From: Paracoccus binzhouensis
Lineage (GTDB): Bacteria; Pseudomonadota; Alphaproteobacteria; Rhodobacterales; Rhodobacteraceae
Assembly: GCF_016446475.1 (NCBI RefSeq)
Contig: NZ_JAEHFP010000038.1
Location: 1-35,547 of the forward strand
DNA: 35,547 nt
Direction of reading: 5' to 3'
Shown here: piece after piece, positions 25,712 through 35,203 of the stretch
Position numbering within the stretch: the stretch's first letter is position 1
How the letters are laid out: each line of letters starts with the position of its first letter
Program-made: the position numbers and the translations under genes
The notes under the pieces: generated by a model
Databases searched by the model: none
Told to the model about the DNA's origin: nothing
Seen by the model: only the letters and a program-made list of their open reading frames with translations

Positions 25712-26061
25712 GCCTGGTCATCCCCCGGCATGCGGTCGGCGCGCGGCATGTCCACCCGGTCGTCGCCGCCCTCGATGAAGGCCCCCAGCGCCATCATTAC
25801 CACCACCGCGGTCATGCCGAAGCTGATGACGATGGCGGTCAGCACCAGCGCCTGCGGCAGCGGGTCGGTATGGACCTCTACCCCCTTCTGCAGGATCGGC
25901 GGCGCGTTCACCACCAGCCGCCCGGTCGAGAACAGGAACAGGTTGATGGCATAGCTGAGCATGGTCATGCCCAGCACCACGGCGAATGTCCGCAGCCGCA
26001 GGATCAGATAGACCCCGGCGGCGGTCAGCGTCCCGATCGCGCTTGACAGCAGCAGTTCCAT
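25708..26061 (-). CDS. phaC: Monovalent cation/proton antiporter subunit C
   Basis: NuoK-like membrane subunit of 117 aa with three helices. It starts [19 protein letters not shown], continues LRTFAVVLGMTMLSYAINLFLF, and has the family segment DPLPQALVLTAIVISFGMTA. The charged tail (GGDDRVDMPRADRMPGDDQA) is non-conserved. The ATG overlaps the TGA of phaAB by one base (TGATG), and the stop overlaps phaD by four. The symbol phaC here means the cation antiporter gene of the Sinorhizobium pha system, not the polyhydroxyalkanoate synthase of the same name. Size and motifs leave little doubt about the subunit. Confidence 0.94.
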   Translation of the reverse strand: MELLLSSAIGTLTAAGVYLILRLRTFAVVLGMTMLSYAINLFLFSTGRLVVNAPPILQKGVEVHTDPLPQALVLTAIVISFGMTAVVVMMALGAFIEGGDDRVDMPRADRMPGDDQA

Positions 26062-28901
26062 CAGCGCCGCGCCTCCTTGCTGGGGTCTATGTCCATCGGG
26101 TCCAGGTTCACCGTGGCCCCCGCCTGCCGCGCGATCCGCGACAGCGAATTCAGCGCCAGCATCACCGCCCCCACCACGCACAGGAACACGCCCAGGTCGA
26201 AGCCCATGGCCGAGGCCAGTTCGAACTCCTCGAGCCCCGGCAGCTTGACGTAGCCATAGGTCGAGCTGAGGAACGGCAGCCCCGCGAACCAGGCACCGAT
26301 GCCGGTCAGCCCGGCGGCGATGACGCCGGCGCCGATCAGCGCGTGATAGTTGATCTTTTGCCGCTCCTGCGCCCAGGCAAAGCCCGAGGCCATGTATTGA
26401 GACACCAGCGCCACCGCGACCACCAGCCCGGCGACGAAGCCGCCGCCCGGCATGTTGTGGCCGCGCAGGAAGATGTACAGCCCGACCACCAGCGCGATGG
26501 GCAGGACCAGCCGCGTCACCACCACCAGCATCAGCGGATGCCGGTCGCCGGCGCGACGGCTGTCATGCACCCAGTTGCGCAGCCGCCGGCCGCTGGCGCC
26601 GGCCAGCAGCGTCTCGGTCAGCGCGAAGATGGTCAGCGCCGCGATGCCCAGCACGGTGATCTCGCCGAAGGTGTCGTAGCCGCGGAAGTCCACCAGGATC
26701 ACGTTGACGACGTTGTCGCCGCCGCCCAGCCTGTAGCTGTTCGCCAGCATGTATTCCGAGATCGGGGAAAAGGCGAAATCGCTGCGCATGATCACATAGG
26801 CCAGCGCACCGAAGCCCAGCCCGGTCAGCGTGGCGACGAAGGCGTCCATGCCGCGCTTGCGGTCGCGGCTGTCGATCACGGTGAACTTGGGCAGGAAGTT
26901 CAGCGCCAGCAGCAGCAGGATCACCGTGACCACCTCGACCGAGATCTGCGTCAGCGCCAGGTCGGGGGCGGACAGGTAGATGAAGCTGACCGAGACCATC
27001 AGGCCGATGATGCCGACCAGCACCAGCGCCAGGATGCGGTGGCGGTGAAAGGCTACCATGCAGCAGGTCGCCACCATCAGCGCCACCCAGCCGACCAGCG
27101 GCACCGGCTGGACGGGCAGCATGGGTCGGGTCGCGCCCTGCCAGCCTCCGGTCGAGAAGGCCCAGAAGCCGCACAGCACCACGGTCAGCGAAAAGGCCGC
27201 GAAGGCCCGCGACATCGAGCCGTTGGTCAGCCGGTCGGTAAAGACGCCCGCCGCGCAGGTCGCCGCGCGGGTGACGGCGTCGAAGATCGCCTTGGCGTCC
27301 AGCCAGGCCATCGCCGCCCGCATGGCCAGCAGCCGGCGGTTCAGCGCCAGCAGCAGCGCCCCGCCGACCAGCGCGGTGATCGACAGCATCAGGGCCGGGG
27401 TGACGCCATGCCACAGCGTCAGATGCGGATGCTGGGCGGTGCCGGTGACGGCGCTGGCCGAGGCCTCGACCAGCCAGCCGGCCATGCCGGCGGGAAACAG
27501 CCCGATCAGCACCACCAGCACCACCAGCAGCGCCGGGGCGCACCACAGGCCAAAGCCCGGATCATGCGGGCGATGCGGGTAATCCTGGCGCTCGGGGCCG
27601 AAGAACACCTGCCAGACGAAGCGCAGCGAATAGCAGACCGAGAACAGCGCCCCCAGCGTCGCCATCGCCGCCACCAACACGGGGCTGCCCTGCCAGGCGG
27701 CATGGGTCGCCTCCTCCAGCATCAGCTCTTTCGACAGGAAGCCGTTCAGCGGCGGAATGCCGGCCATGGACAGCGCCGCCACGGTGCCGATGACGAAGGT
27801 CACGGGCATCAGCCGCCGCAAGCCGCCCAGCCGGGCGATGGAACGGGTGCCGGTCTCGTGGTCGATGATGCCGGCGGTCATGAACAGCGCCGCCTTGAAG
27901 GTGGCGTGGTTGATGATGTGGAACACCGCCGCCACCGCCGCCGCCTCGGTGCCGAAGCCCAGAAGCATGGTGATGAGGCCCAGATGCGAGACGGTCGAAA
28001 AGGCCAGCAGCGATTTCAGGTCGTCGCGGAAGATGGCGATCCAGGCCGCCAGCACCATGGTCACAAGGCCGGTCGTCGCGACGATGTAGAACCATTCAGG
28101 CGTGCCCGACAGCACCGGCCAGAGCCGCGCCATCAGGAACAGCCCGGCCTTCACCATGGTCGCCGAATGCAGATAGGCCGAGACCGGCGTCGGCGCCGCC
28201 ATCGCGTGCGGCAGCCAGAAATGGAACGGGAACTGCGCCGATTTGGTGAAGGCGCCCAGCAGGATCAGCAGCAGCGCCGGCAGGTAATACGGGCTGGCCT
28301 GGATCGCCTCGCGCGCCTGCAGGATGTCGCCAATGTCGAAGCTGCCGGCGATATTGCCCAGGATCAGCATCCCCGCGATCATGGCAAGCCCGCCCATGCC
28401 GGTCACGGTCAGCGCCATGCGGGCGCCCTGCCGCCCCTCGGGCAGGTGCTTCCAGTAGCCGATCAGCAGGAAGGACGACAGCGAGGTCAGCTCCCAGAAC
28501 ACCAGCAGCAGCAGGATGTTGTCGGACAGCACGATGCCCAGCATCGCGCCCTGGAACAGCATCAGGTAGGTGTAGAACACGCCCACCGGATCCTCGCGCG
28601 ACAGGTAATGGCGCGCATAGGCGATGATCAGCAGGCCGATGCCCAGGATCAGGATGCCGAACAGAAGCCCCAGCCCGTCGATGCGGAAATGCGCGTTCAG
28701 CCCCAGCGAAGGCAGCCAGGCGAAGCGCGCCGTGACCACCTCGCCCGCCATGATCGCCGGGATGTGCAGGCAAAGCCCCAGCAGCGCGACGAATGTCGCC
28801 GTCGCGCAGGAGATCGCCGCGACATCGCGCCCCGAGCGGATCAGCAATCCGGGCAGCAGCGCCCCGATGAACGGAAGCACGGCGATCAGCGCTGGCGACA
28901 T
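26061..28901 (-). CDS. phaAB: Fused monovalent cation/proton antiporter subunits A and B
   Basis: Largest subunit, 946 aa. Residues 1 to about 780 are MrpA/NuoL-like with some 20 helices; Glu137 in [17 protein letters not shown] matches the essential Glu140 of Bacillus MrpA, and [16 protein letters not shown] carries the conserved Lys. From about 787 the protein continues as MrpB ([32 protein letters not shown]). This A-B fusion marks the six-gene group 2 operon known from Sinorhizobium pha, a K+/H+ system, and related Na+/H+ systems. GAGG lies eight bases before the ATG. It is the first gene of the operon, divergent from ruvC. Role: cytoplasmic pH and monovalent-cation homeostasis at the inner membrane. 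Confidence 0.96.
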   Translation of the reverse strand: MSPALIAVLPFIGALLPGLLIRSGRDVAAISCATATFVALLGLCLHIPAIMAGEVVTARFAWLPSLGLNAHFRIDGLGLLFGILILGIGLLIIAYARHYLSREDPVGVFYTYLMLFQGAMLGIVLSDNILLLLVFWELTSLSSFLLIGYWKHLPEGRQGARMALTVTGMGGLAMIAGMLILGNIAGSFDIGDILQAREAIQASPYYLPALLLILLGAFTKSAQFPFHFWLPHAMAAPTPVSAYLHSATMVKAGLFLMARLWPVLSGTPEWFYIVATTGLVTMVLAAWIAIFRDDLKSLLAFSTVSHLGLITMLLGFGTEAAAVAAVFHIINHATFKAALFMTAGIIDHETGTRSIARLGGLRRLMPVTFVIGTVAALSMAGIPPLNGFLSKELMLEEATHAAWQGSPVLVAAMATLGALFSVCYSLRFVWQVFFGPERQDYPHRPHDPGFGLWCAPALLVVLVVLIGLFPAGMAGWLVEASASAVTGTAQHPHLTLWHGVTPALMLSITALVGGALLLALNRRLLAMRAAMAWLDAKAIFDAVTRAATCAAGVFTDRLTNGSMSRAFAAFSLTVVLCGFWAFSTGGWQGATRPMLPVQPVPLVGWVALMVATCCMVAFHRHRILALVLVGIIGLMVSVSFIYLSAPDLALTQISVEVVTVILLLLALNFLPKFTVIDSRDRKRGMDAFVATLTGLGFGALAYVIMRSDFAFSPISEYMLANSYRLGGGDNVVNVILVDFRGYDTFGEITVLGIAALTIFALTETLLAGASGRRLRNWVHDSRRAGDRHPLMLVVVTRLVLPIALVVGLYIFLRGHNMPGGGFVAGLVVAVALVSQYMASGFAWAQERQKINYHALIGAGVIAAGLTGIGAWFAGLPFLSSTYGYVKLPGLEEFELASAMGFDLGVFLCVVGAVMLALNSLSRIARQAGATVNLDPMDIDPSKEARR

Positions 28902-28962
28902 TGTCCCTCGTTCCTTATCGTGCCCCTCTGTCCCCGATGGGTGCCGGCGATGTCAAGCCGAT

Positions 28963-28996
28963 CACGAAAGCCGCTAGGCGATGTTCGCCTTTCGTG
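28963..28996. repeat. Inverted repeat between phaAB and ruvC with LexA-like half
   Basis: CACGAA (28963-28968) pairs with TTCGTG (28991-28996), and AGGCGA (28976-28981) with TCGCCT (28985-28990), loop TGT, leaving a 7-nt bulge on the left. It ends 27 nt before the ruvC ATG. GTTC-N7-GTGC at 28983-28997 is one base from the alphaproteobacterial LexA box GTTC-N7-GTTC. Its role as operator or leader hairpin is unproven. Confidence 0.4.
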
Positions 28997-29023
28997 CTAA
29001 CGCTTGGCAAAAAGGGAACAGGC

Positions 29024-29518
29024 ATGAAGATCATCGGCATAGACCCCGGCCTGCGGAACATGGGCTGGGGCGTGATCGCGGTCGAGGGGCCGCGCCTGCG
29101 GCATCTCGGCAACGGCATCGTCCATTCCGAGGCGGGCGAGCTGGGGCCGCGCCTGGCCGCGCTCTACCGCGGGCTTTGCGCGGTGATCCTGCGCCACGCC
29201 CCCGATGCGGCGGCGGTCGAGCAGACCTTCGTGAACAAGGACGCGCTCGGCACGCTGAAGCTGGGCCAGGCGCGCGGCATCGCCCTGCTGGCCCCGGCCG
29301 AGGCCGGGCTGGAGATCGGCGAATACGCCCCGAACGCGGTCAAGAAGACCGTGGTCGGGGTCGGCCATGCCGCCAAGGAACAGATCCAGCACATGGTCCG
29401 CTTCATGCTGCCCGGGGTGGAATTCGCCGGGCCGGACGCGGCGGATGCGCTGGCCGTGGCAATTTGTCACGCCCATCACCTGCAGGGCCGCGCCCTGCGC
29501 ATCAAGGCCAGCGCATGA
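29024..29518 (+). CDS. ruvC: Holliday junction resolvase RuvC
   Basis: Crossover junction endonuclease of 164 aa that nicks Holliday junctions symmetrically during recombinational repair. All four acidic metal ligands sit at the E. coli positions: Asp7 in [12 protein letters not shown], Glu66 in [10 protein letters not shown], and Asp138/Asp141 in [11 protein letters not shown]. The C-terminal CHAHHLQ is also typical. The frame is open upstream, but AAGGGAACAGG and the canonical MKIIGIDPG start fix 29024. It is the first gene of the ruv operon and is divergent from the pha operon. A LexA-like sequence just upstream would fit SOS control but has one mismatch. Confidence 0.97.
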   Translation: MKIIGIDPGLRNMGWGVIAVEGPRLRHLGNGIVHSEAGELGPRLAALYRGLCAVILRHAPDAAAVEQTFVNKDALGTLKLGQARGIALLAPAEAGLEIGEYAPNAVKKTVVGVGHAAKEQIQHMVRFMLPGVEFAGPDAADALAVAICHAHHLQGRALRIKASA

Positions 29519-29528
29519 GGGGCGGGGC

Positions 29529-30200
29529 ATGATCGGACGCATCGCCGGGGTGATCCTGCATCGGGCGCAGGACCATGTGCTGATCGACGTGCGCGGCGTG
29601 GGCTATATCGTCCATGTCAGCGAACGCACCGCCGCCAGCCTGCCCCCCGCCGGGCAGGCGACGGCGCTTTATACCGAATTGCTGGTGCGCGAGGACCTGT
29701 TGCAGCTGTTCGGCTTCCCGACGCTGCTGGAAAAGGAATGGCACCGGCTTCTGACCTCGGTGCAGGGGGTGGGGGCCAAGGTGGCGCTGGCGATCCTCGG
29801 CACGCTGGGGCCGGACGGGCTGTCGCGGGCGCTGGCGCTCGGCGACTGGTCGGCGCTGCGCAAGGCGCCGGGCGTCGGGCCGAAACTGGCGCAGCGCGTG
29901 ACCATGGAGCTGAAGGACAAGGCCCCGGCCGTCATGGCGATGGGCGGCAACCTGACCGTCGATCCCGGTCCCCTGCCCGAGCCCTCGGCCGAGGTGATCG
30001 AGGTGCCTGTCGCCCGGACCGCACCGGCGGCGCCGTCCTCGGCCCAGGCGACGGCGGATGCGCTCTCGGCCCTGGGCAATCTGGGCTATGCTCCGTCCGA
30101 GGCCGCCTCGGCGGTGGCCGAGGCCGCGGCGCGGGAACCGCAGGCGGCCACGGCGGCTTTGATCCGCGCGGCCCTGCGGCTGCTGGCCCCCAAGGAGTGA
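29529..30200 (+). CDS. ruvA: Holliday junction branch-migration protein RuvA
   Basis: DNA-binding subunit of the RuvAB branch-migration motor, 223 aa. Domain I (OB fold) starts [21 protein letters not shown]. Domain II has two helix-hairpin-helix motifs, [20 protein letters not shown] and [19 protein letters not shown] (key residues GVGAK and GVGPK). An Ala/Pro-rich flexible linker (about 150-180) leads to domain III ([19 protein letters not shown]), which contacts RuvB. It forms a tetramer that flattens the four-way junction. GAGGGG lies before the ATG, ten bases after the ruvC stop. The frame is open further upstream inside ruvC, but that part is not used. Confidence 0.96.
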   Translation: MIGRIAGVILHRAQDHVLIDVRGVGYIVHVSERTAASLPPAGQATALYTELLVREDLLQLFGFPTLLEKEWHRLLTSVQGVGAKVALAILGTLGPDGLSRALALGDWSALRKAPGVGPKLAQRVTMELKDKAPAVMAMGGNLTVDPGPLPEPSAEVIEVPVARTAPAAPSSAQATADALSALGNLGYAPSEAASAVAEAAAREPQAATAALIRAALRLLAPKE

Positions 30201-30205
30201 CGACC

Positions 30206-31111
30206 ATGACCGGAAACCTGCGCACCTTCGTCCTGATGGCCGCCCTGACCGCGCTGGTCATAAGCATGGGCTGGCTGATGGGCGGCCAGGGCGGCGCGGT
30301 GATCGCACTGGTGCTGGCCGGCGCCGGCAACCTGTTCGCCTGGTGGAACAGCGACAAGATGGTGCTGCGCCAGCAGGGCGCGCATCCGGTCACCCGACAG
30401 CAGGCGCCGGAACTGGTGGACATGGTGGCGGCGCTGGCCCAGCGGGCGAACCTGCCGATGCCCAAGGTCTATGTGCTGGAAACCGAGCAGCCCAACGCCT
30501 TCGCCACCGGCCGCAACCCGGAAAGCGCCGCCGTCGCGGTGACGCAGGGCATCATGCGGGTTCTGAACCGCGACGAGCTGGCGGGCGTGATCGCGCATGA
30601 ACTGGCGCATATCAGGCATCGCGACACCCTGACCATGACGGTGACCGCGACCATGGCCGGCGCCATCGCCATGCTGGGCAACATGCTGATGTTTTCCAGC
30701 CTGTTCGGCGGGCGCGACGACAATCGCGGCGGCGGGCTGGCCGGCATCCTGGCGATGATCTTTGCCCCGATGGCGGCGGGGTTGGTGCAGATGGCGATCT
30801 CGCGCACCCGGGAATACGAGGCCGACCGCATGGGCGCGCAGATCTGCGGCCAGCCGATGGCGCTGGCGGGCGCACTGGCCAAGATCTCGCGCACGGCCGG
30901 GCAGGTGGTGAACGTCCCGGCCGAGCGGAACCCGGCCTCGGCGGCGCTGTTCATCGTCAACCCGCTGCACGCGCTGCGCATGGATCGGCTGTTCGCCACC
31001 CACCCGCCGGTTGAGGAGCGCATTGCCCGGCTGCAGGCCATGGCCGGCGGCTTTGCCGCCTCGCGCGTTCCGGGCGTCTCGGGCGGCGGCGGCCCCTGGA
31101 GCGACCGATGA
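30206..31111 (+). CDS. htpX: M48-family membrane metalloprotease HtpX
   Basis: Membrane-anchored zinc endopeptidase (301 aa) involved in quality control of inner-membrane proteins. Two N-terminal helices are visible (about 7-24 and 30-47). The zinc site is HELAH at 131-135, with the third ligand Glu in [10 protein letters not shown]. Two more hydrophobic segments lie in between (about 144-165 and 178-198). The Gly-rich C-terminus (VSGGGGPW) is variable. AAGGAG at the end of ruvA serves as ribosome site. Oddly, it sits between ruvA and ruvB, and its TGA overlaps the ruvB ATG, so it is translated as part of the recombination operon. HtpX is heat-shock and envelope-stress linked in other bacteria. 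Confidence 0.95.
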   Translation: MTGNLRTFVLMAALTALVISMGWLMGGQGGAVIALVLAGAGNLFAWWNSDKMVLRQQGAHPVTRQQAPELVDMVAALAQRANLPMPKVYVLETEQPNAFATGRNPESAAVAVTQGIMRVLNRDELAGVIAHELAHIRHRDTLTMTVTATMAGAIAMLGNMLMFSSLFGGRDDNRGGGLAGILAMIFAPMAAGLVQMAISRTREYEADRMGAQICGQPMALAGALAKISRTAGQVVNVPAERNPASAALFIVNPLHALRMDRLFATHPPVEERIARLQAMAGGFAASRVPGVSGGGGPWSDR

Positions 31112-32133
31112 GCCAGCCGGACCCGATGCTGCGTCCTGACCCGATCGAGGGCGAGACCGAGGACCGCGCGCTGCGCCCGCAGATGCTGGCGGATTTCGTC
31201 GGCCAGGCCGAAGCGCGGGCCAACCTGCGCGTCTTCATCGAAAGCGCCCGCATGCGCGGCAAGGCCATGGACCACACGCTGTTCCACGGCCCCCCCGGCC
31301 TCGGCAAGACCACGCTGGCGCAGATCATGGCGCGCGAGCTGGGGGTGAACTTCAAGATGACCTCGGGCCCGGTGCTGGCGCGGGCGGGCGATCTCGCCGC
31401 GATCCTGACCAACCTGGAAGCCCGCGACGTGCTGTTTATCGACGAGATCCACCGCATGAACCCGGCGGTCGAGGAGATCCTCTATCCGGCGATGGAGGAT
31501 TTCGAGCTGGACCTGGTGATCGGCGAAGGCCCGGCGGCGCGCACGGTGCGGATCGAGCTGCAGCCCTTCACCCTGGTCGGTGCCACCACCCGGCTCGGCC
31601 TGCTGACCACGCCGCTGCGTGACCGCTTCGGCATCCCGACCCGGCTGCAATTCTACACCATCGAGGAACTCGACCTGATCGTGACCCGCGGCGCCCGGCT
31701 GCTGGGCATCCCCTCGGAACCCGAGGGCACGCGCGAGATCGCCCGCCGCGCCCGCGGCACGCCGCGCATCGCCGGGCGGCTCTTGCGCCGGGTGATCGAC
31801 TTCGCCCTGGTCGAGGGCGACGGCCGCCTGACCCGGCAGATCGCCGATTCGGCGCTGACCCGGCTTGGCGTCGATCACCTGGGCCTCGACAGCGCCGACC
31901 GCCGCTACCTGACGCTGATGGCCGAGCATTACGGCGGCGGCCCGGTCGGGGTCGAAACGCTGTCCGCGGCGCTGTCGGAAAGCCGCGACGCCATCGAGGA
32001 GGTGATCGAGCCCTATCTGATGCAACAGGGCCTGGTCGCCCGTACGCCGCGCGGCCGGATGCTGGCGCGGCTGGGCTGGCGCCACCTGGGCCTCGACGCG
32101 CCGCGCACGCAGGAGAACCTGTTCGATGAGTGA
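31108..32133 (+). CDS. ruvB: Holliday junction branch-migration ATPase RuvB
   Basis: AAA+ motor of 341 aa that forms hexameric rings around DNA on both sides of RuvA. Walker [10 protein letters not shown] starts at residue 61, Walker B is FIDEIHRMN, sensor 1 TLVGATTR and the arginine-finger region PLRDRFGI follow, and the C-terminal winged helix reads [13 protein letters not shown]. The start overlaps the htpX stop (ATGA) with GGAG six bases upstream. Length and motifs are normal. It ends 8 nt inside the next gene. Its separation from ruvA by a protease gene is unusual, but coupling should keep expression linked. Confidence 0.98.
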   Translation: MSQPDPMLRPDPIEGETEDRALRPQMLADFVGQAEARANLRVFIESARMRGKAMDHTLFHGPPGLGKTTLAQIMARELGVNFKMTSGPVLARAGDLAAILTNLEARDVLFIDEIHRMNPAVEEILYPAMEDFELDLVIGEGPAARTVRIELQPFTLVGATTRLGLLTTPLRDRFGIPTRLQFYTIEELDLIVTRGARLLGIPSEPEGTREIARRARGTPRIAGRLLRRVIDFALVEGDGRLTRQIADSALTRLGVDHLGLDSADRRYLTLMAEHYGGGPVGVETLSAALSESRDAIEEVIEPYLMQQGLVARTPRGRMLARLGWRHLGLDAPRTQENLFDE

Positions 32134-32536
32134 CCCAACCGACCGCATCCGCGACAGCTTCGACCGCCAGACCATGATGCAGACGCTGGGCGCCACCCTG
32201 CTGGAGGTCGCACCGGGCAAGGTCAGCATCGCCGCGCCGATCCTGCCCACGGCGCTGCAGCAGCACGGCGCCGGCCATGCCGGGCTGGCCTTCAGCATCG
32301 GCGATTCGGCCGCGGGCTATGCCGCGCTGTCGCTGATGCCCGAGGATACCGAGGTGATGACGGTGGAAATGAAGATCAACCTGATGTCGCCCGCCGTCGG
32401 GGACCGGCTGCTGGCCGAAGGACGGGTGATCCGTCCCGGCCGCCGCATCATGGTCGTCACCGCCGATGTCTGGGCCGAGACCGGCGAGAGCCGCAAGCAT
32501 GTCGCCATGTTGCAGGGCACGATGATCCCGGTCTGA
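32126..32536 (+). CDS. PaaI-like hotdog-fold thioesterase family protein
   Basis: Small cytoplasmic protein of 136 aa with the hotdog fold of the PaaI/YigI-type thioesterases. The N-terminal helix carries [15 protein letters not shown]. The central helix block is [25 protein letters not shown], where HGAGHAG resembles the HGG motif of the family. The strand [16 protein letters not shown] follows. It is likely to hydrolyse an acyl-CoA, but the substrate is unknown. It overlaps ruvB by 8 nt, with AGGAG ten bases before the ATG. This position is often held by ybgC, a different hotdog subfamily with a DxxGxVxxxxY motif, which this protein lacks. Confidence 0.85.
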   Translation: MSDPTDRIRDSFDRQTMMQTLGATLLEVAPGKVSIAAPILPTALQQHGAGHAGLAFSIGDSAAGYAALSLMPEDTEVMTVEMKINLMSPAVGDRLLAEGRVIRPGRRIMVVTADVWAETGESRKHVAMLQGTMIPV

Positions 32537-32578
32537 TGCCGCAGCCTTGCGCGACCTGACCCGCACCGCACCGGGACT

Positions 32579-32627
32579 CCGGCCCCTCGCAGGATAAGGG
32601 CCGGCGAAGACGCGGGCGGATCGCCCG
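32579..32627. terminator. Two hairpins in the convergent gap after the ruv operon
   Basis: CCGGCCC (32579-32585) pairs with GGGCCGG (32598-32604) across a 12-nt loop, and CGGGCG (32613-32618) pairs with CGCCCG (32622-32627) across GAT. They lie between the convergent ends of the thioesterase and chorismate mutase genes. No U-tract is present, so termination is inferred from position. Confidence 0.45.
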
Positions 32628-32649
32628 ATCGCCGGCCAAAACGCGGCGG

Positions 32650-32967
32650 CTAGGCCCGGTCGCCGCCCGAGAGGGCGCGGTCCTCTTGCGCGATGAAGTG
32701 ATCCATCATCACCCGCCACAGCCGCTCGGCCAGGTCGGGATCCAGCCCGTGCGCGCTTGCCAGCCGCCGGGCATTGGCGGCGACCTCCTCGACGCGGCTG
32801 TCGATCCGGGCCGGCAGGTTCTCGCGGGCCTTGATCCGGGCCGCCTCGTCGATCAGCGCCGAGCGCTCGGCCAAAAGCACCACCAGCCGCGCGTCCAGCG
32901 CGTCGATGCGAGCGCGCAATGCAGGCATGGCAGAATTCGGCGGCAGTTCGGGTTCAGGAAGACTCAT
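32650..32967 (-). CDS. Chorismate mutase type II family protein
   Basis: All-helical AroQ-fold protein of 105 aa. The hallmark first helix reads LRARIDALDARLVVLLAERSALIDEAARIK, with Arg at 20 and Lys-Ala-Arg near 49 at positions used to bind the substrate carboxylates; the third helix carries AERLWRVMMDHFIAQED. In the family it converts chorismate to prephenate for phenylalanine and tyrosine synthesis. The C-terminal part also resembles PchB-type isochorismate pyruvate lyases, which share the fold, so the exact activity is not certain. I took the ATG at 32967; ATGs at 32979 and upstream give longer forms with similarly weak ribosome sites. It is convergent with the ruv operon and divergent from the micro-ORF. 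Confidence 0.82.
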   Translation of the reverse strand: MSLPEPELPPNSAMPALRARIDALDARLVVLLAERSALIDEAARIKARENLPARIDSRVEEVAANARRLASAHGLDPDLAERLWRVMMDHFIAQEDRALSGGDRA

Positions 32968-33034
32968 GCCCCGACCCATGCCCTGCCGGGCGCGCCGGTG
33001 CAAGCCCCGGCTGTGGCGAATTTATCGCAGCGCA

Positions 33035-33092
33035 TCGGCGGATTTCCGCCGAAGCCGTGGCGATCTGGCGAGAATCGGCGTTTTGACGTCAA
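33035..33092. promoter_or_regulatory. Two palindromes between chorismate mutase and the micro-ORF
   Basis: TCGGCGGA and TCCGCCGA (33035-33042, 33045-33052) form a perfect 8-bp inverted repeat with spacer TT. TTGACGTCAA (33083-33092) is a perfect 10-bp palindrome that includes a -35-like TTGACG. No good -10 box follows at 16-18 bp. They may be operators or structured leader RNA. The region 32968-33135 holds no gene I can support. Confidence 0.4.
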
Positions 33093-33135
33093 CTGGAATC
33101 AGGGCGGTGCCACGCCCATTGCGAAAGGTGATCGG

Positions 33136-33216
33136 ATGAAGGCAGCCGGTTTCGTGATCCAAGTGGGGTTCGGCCTGGGATTGGCGCTTGGCGCCGTCGC
33201 GCTTCTGCTGCTGTGA
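33136..33216 (+). CDS. Putative 26-aa single-helix membrane micro-protein
   Basis: An ORF of 26 codons starting MKAAGFVIQVGFGLGLALGA and ending in four Leu. Apart from Lys2 and Gln9 it is entirely hydrophobic and would form one transmembrane helix with small-residue packing (GFGLGLALGA). AAAGGTGAT lies about five bases before the ATG, a fair ribosome site. The stop is followed 45 nt later by a hairpin terminator. Small single-helix proteins of this type are real in many bacteria, but a chance frame cannot be excluded. I know no family for it. Its neighbour across the terminator is ftsH, a membrane protease often regulated by small membrane proteins; that link is speculation. Confidence 0.45.
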   Translation: MKAAGFVIQVGFGLGLALGAVALLLL

Positions 33217-33255
33217 TTTTCAGCGCGCCGTTCGGACCGGCCCCTGGCGTCAATG

Positions 33256-33287
33256 AAAAACCCCCGGCTATCGGGCCGGGGGGGTTT
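33256..33287 (-). terminator. Rho-independent terminator of ftsH (bidirectional)
   Basis: CCCCCGGC (33261-33268) pairs with GCCGGGGG (33275-33282) around a 6-nt loop. On the minus strand the stem is followed by TTTTT (33260-33256), a strong terminator for ftsH. On the plus strand GG and TTT follow, so it can also end the micro-ORF transcript. Confidence 0.9.
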
Positions 33288-33304
33288 CCTGTCTGCTCGC
33301 CGGC

Positions 33305-35203
33305 TCAGCCCTGCGGCTGCGGCGCCGCGTCCGGCGCGGGCTTGGCCGCACCCGCGCGCGGGATGGCGCTGACCGAGGGGATCGAGGAACCGGGCGGATT
33401 CTCGTCGCCGCCCAGCGGCTCGCCCCGGATCACCCGGCCGATATCCTCGCCGGTCAGGGTCTCGTATTCCAGCAGCCCCTTGGCCAGCCGCTCGAACTCC
33501 TCCTCCTTCTCGGTCAGGATGCGATAGGCTTCGCGATAGCCTTCCTCGATCAGGTCGTGGACCTCCTTCTCGATCAGCTCCTTGGTGGCGGCCGAGACCG
33601 AGAAGCCGCCGGTATTGCCGGAATAGCCCTCATGCGCCTCGGCATAGTCGATATTGCCGACCTTGTCGGACATGCCCCAGCGCATCACCATGGCGCGGGC
33701 CAGCTGGCTGGCCTGCTGGATGTCTCCGGCCGGGCCGTTCGACACCCCTTCCTCGCCGTATTTGATGATCTCGGCCGCCTTGCCGGCCATGGTCATGGCG
33801 AGCTTCTGCTTGGCCTCGTCCTTGTGATAGTTCAGGCGGTCCATTTCCGGCAGGCTGACCACCATGCCGAGCGCGCCGCCGCGCGGGATGATCGTCGCCT
33901 TGTAGACCGGATCGCATTTCGGCAGGGACAGGCCGACGATGGCGTGGCCGGCCTCGTGATAGGCGGTCTTTTCCTTCTGCTCGGGGGTCAGGACCATGCT
34001 GCGGCGCTCGACCCCCAGCATCACCTTGTCCTTGGCGTTCTCGAAATCCTCCATGGTGACGAAGCGGCGGCCGATGCGGGCGGCCATCAGCGCGGCCTCG
34101 TTCACCAGGTTCATCAGGTCGGCGCCGGAAAAGCCCGGCGTGCCGCGGGCGATGATGCGCAGGTCCACGTCGGGACCGACCGGCACCTTGCGCGAATGCA
34201 CGCCCAGGATCTTCTCGCGCCCCTTGATGTCCGGATTCGGCACGTAGATCTGGCGGTCGAAGCGGCCGGGGCGCAGCAGCGCCGGATCCAGCACGTCCTT
34301 GCGGTTGGTGGCGGCGATGATGATGACGCCCTCGTTGGCGTCGAAGCCGTCCATTTCCACCAGCAGCTGGTTCAGGGTCTGCTCGCGCTCGTCATTGCCG
34401 CCGCCGATGCCGACGCCGCGGGCGCGGCCGACCGCGTCGATCTCGTCGATGAAGACGATGCAGGGGGCGGATTTCTTGGCCTGCTCGAACATGTCGCGGA
34501 CGCGGCTGGCGCCGACGCCGACGAACATCTCGACGAAATCCGAGCCGGAGATGGTGAAGAAGGGCACCCCCGCCTCGCCGGCGATGGCGCGGGCGAGCAG
34601 CGTTTTACCCGTGCCGGGCGGGCCGACCAGCAGCGCGCCTTTCGGGATCTTGCCGCCGAGCCGGCTGAACTTCTGCGGGTTGCGCAGGAATTCGACGATC
34701 TCCTCAAGCTCCTCCTTGGCCTCGTCGATGCCGGCGACATCGTCGAAGGTGACGCGGCCGTGCTTCTCGGTCAGCAGCTTGGCGCGGCTTTTTCCGAAGC
34801 CCATGGCCCCGCCTTTGCCGCCGCCCTGCATCCGGTTCATGAAGAAGATCCAGACGCCGATCAGCAGGATGAAGGGCAGCCAGACGCCAAGAAGCGACAT
34901 GAAGCCCGATTGCTGCTGGCGCTCGACCTTGACCTCGACGCCCTTGTCGATCAGCCGGTCGGCGATTTCCTCGCCCTGGGGGCGGACGGTGGCGTATTGC
35001 TTGCCGTCCTTGTCGGTGATGCCGATATTCTCTCCGTCGATGGTGACGGACGTGACCTCATCCTTGTCCACCCGCTGGATGAAGTCCGAATAGCTGATCT
35101 GGCGGCTGTTCATCTGGGCCGATCCGTCGCTGAACAGGTTGAACAGCGCCAGGATCATCAGAAACAGCACGACCCAGAAGGCGATATTGCGCGCGTTGCC
35201 CAA
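33305..35203 (-). CDS. ftsH: ATP-dependent zinc metalloprotease FtsH, probable TTG start
   Basis: Hexameric membrane AAA+ protease, 632 aa from this start, that degrades membrane and regulatory proteins. Two helices (about 7-25 and 104-122) flank a periplasmic domain. Walker A GPPGTGKT is at 194-201, Walker B FIDEID at 251-256, the second region of homology has [21 protein letters not shown], and the zinc site is HEAGH at 416-420. The C-terminus is Pro/Ala-rich. The ATG at 35209 has GGAGGA only one base upstream, too close to be used; TTG at 35203 has it seven bases upstream and gives [10 protein letters not shown], the usual N-terminus. It follows tilS by 60 nt; a heat-shock-like promoter lies in between. 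Confidence 0.97.
   Translation of the reverse strand: MGNARNIAFWVVLFLMILALFNLFSDGSAQMNSRQISYSDFIQRVDKDEVTSVTIDGENIGITDKDGKQYATVRPQGEEIADRLIDKGVEVKVERQQQSGFMSLLGVWLPFILLIGVWIFFMNRMQGGGKGGAMGFGKSRAKLLTEKHGRVTFDDVAGIDEAKEELEEIVEFLRNPQKFSRLGGKIPKGALLVGPPGTGKTLLARAIAGEAGVPFFTISGSDFVEMFVGVGASRVRDMFEQAKKSAPCIVFIDEIDAVGRARGVGIGGGNDEREQTLNQLLVEMDGFDANEGVIIIAATNRKDVLDPALLRPGRFDRQIYVPNPDIKGREKILGVHSRKVPVGPDVDLRIIARGTPGFSGADLMNLVNEAALMAARIGRRFVTMEDFENAKDKVMLGVERRSMVLTPEQKEKTAYHEAGHAIVGLSLPKCDPVYKATIIPRGGALGMVVSLPEMDRLNYHKDEAKQKLAMTMAGKAAEIIKYGEEGVSNGPAGDIQQASQLARAMVMRWGMSDKVGNIDYAEAHEGYSGNTGGFSVSAATKELIEKEVHDLIEEGYREAYRILTEKEEEFERLAKGLLEYETLTGEDIGRVIRGEPLGGDENPPGSSIPSVSAIPRAGAAKPAPDAAPQPQG

Noticed and set aside
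25986..29000. Open frame of about 1000 codons on the plus strand opposite phaAB and phaC
   Set aside because: Composition is dominated by Gln, His, Arg and Asp from reverse-complemented membrane-protein codons; no domain is seen and the opposite strand has an unmistakable antiporter gene.
32126..32536. Hotdog gene after ruvB as ybgC of the tol-pal cluster
   Set aside because: It lacks the YbgC active-site pattern and matches the PaaI-like subfamily; no tol gene follows.
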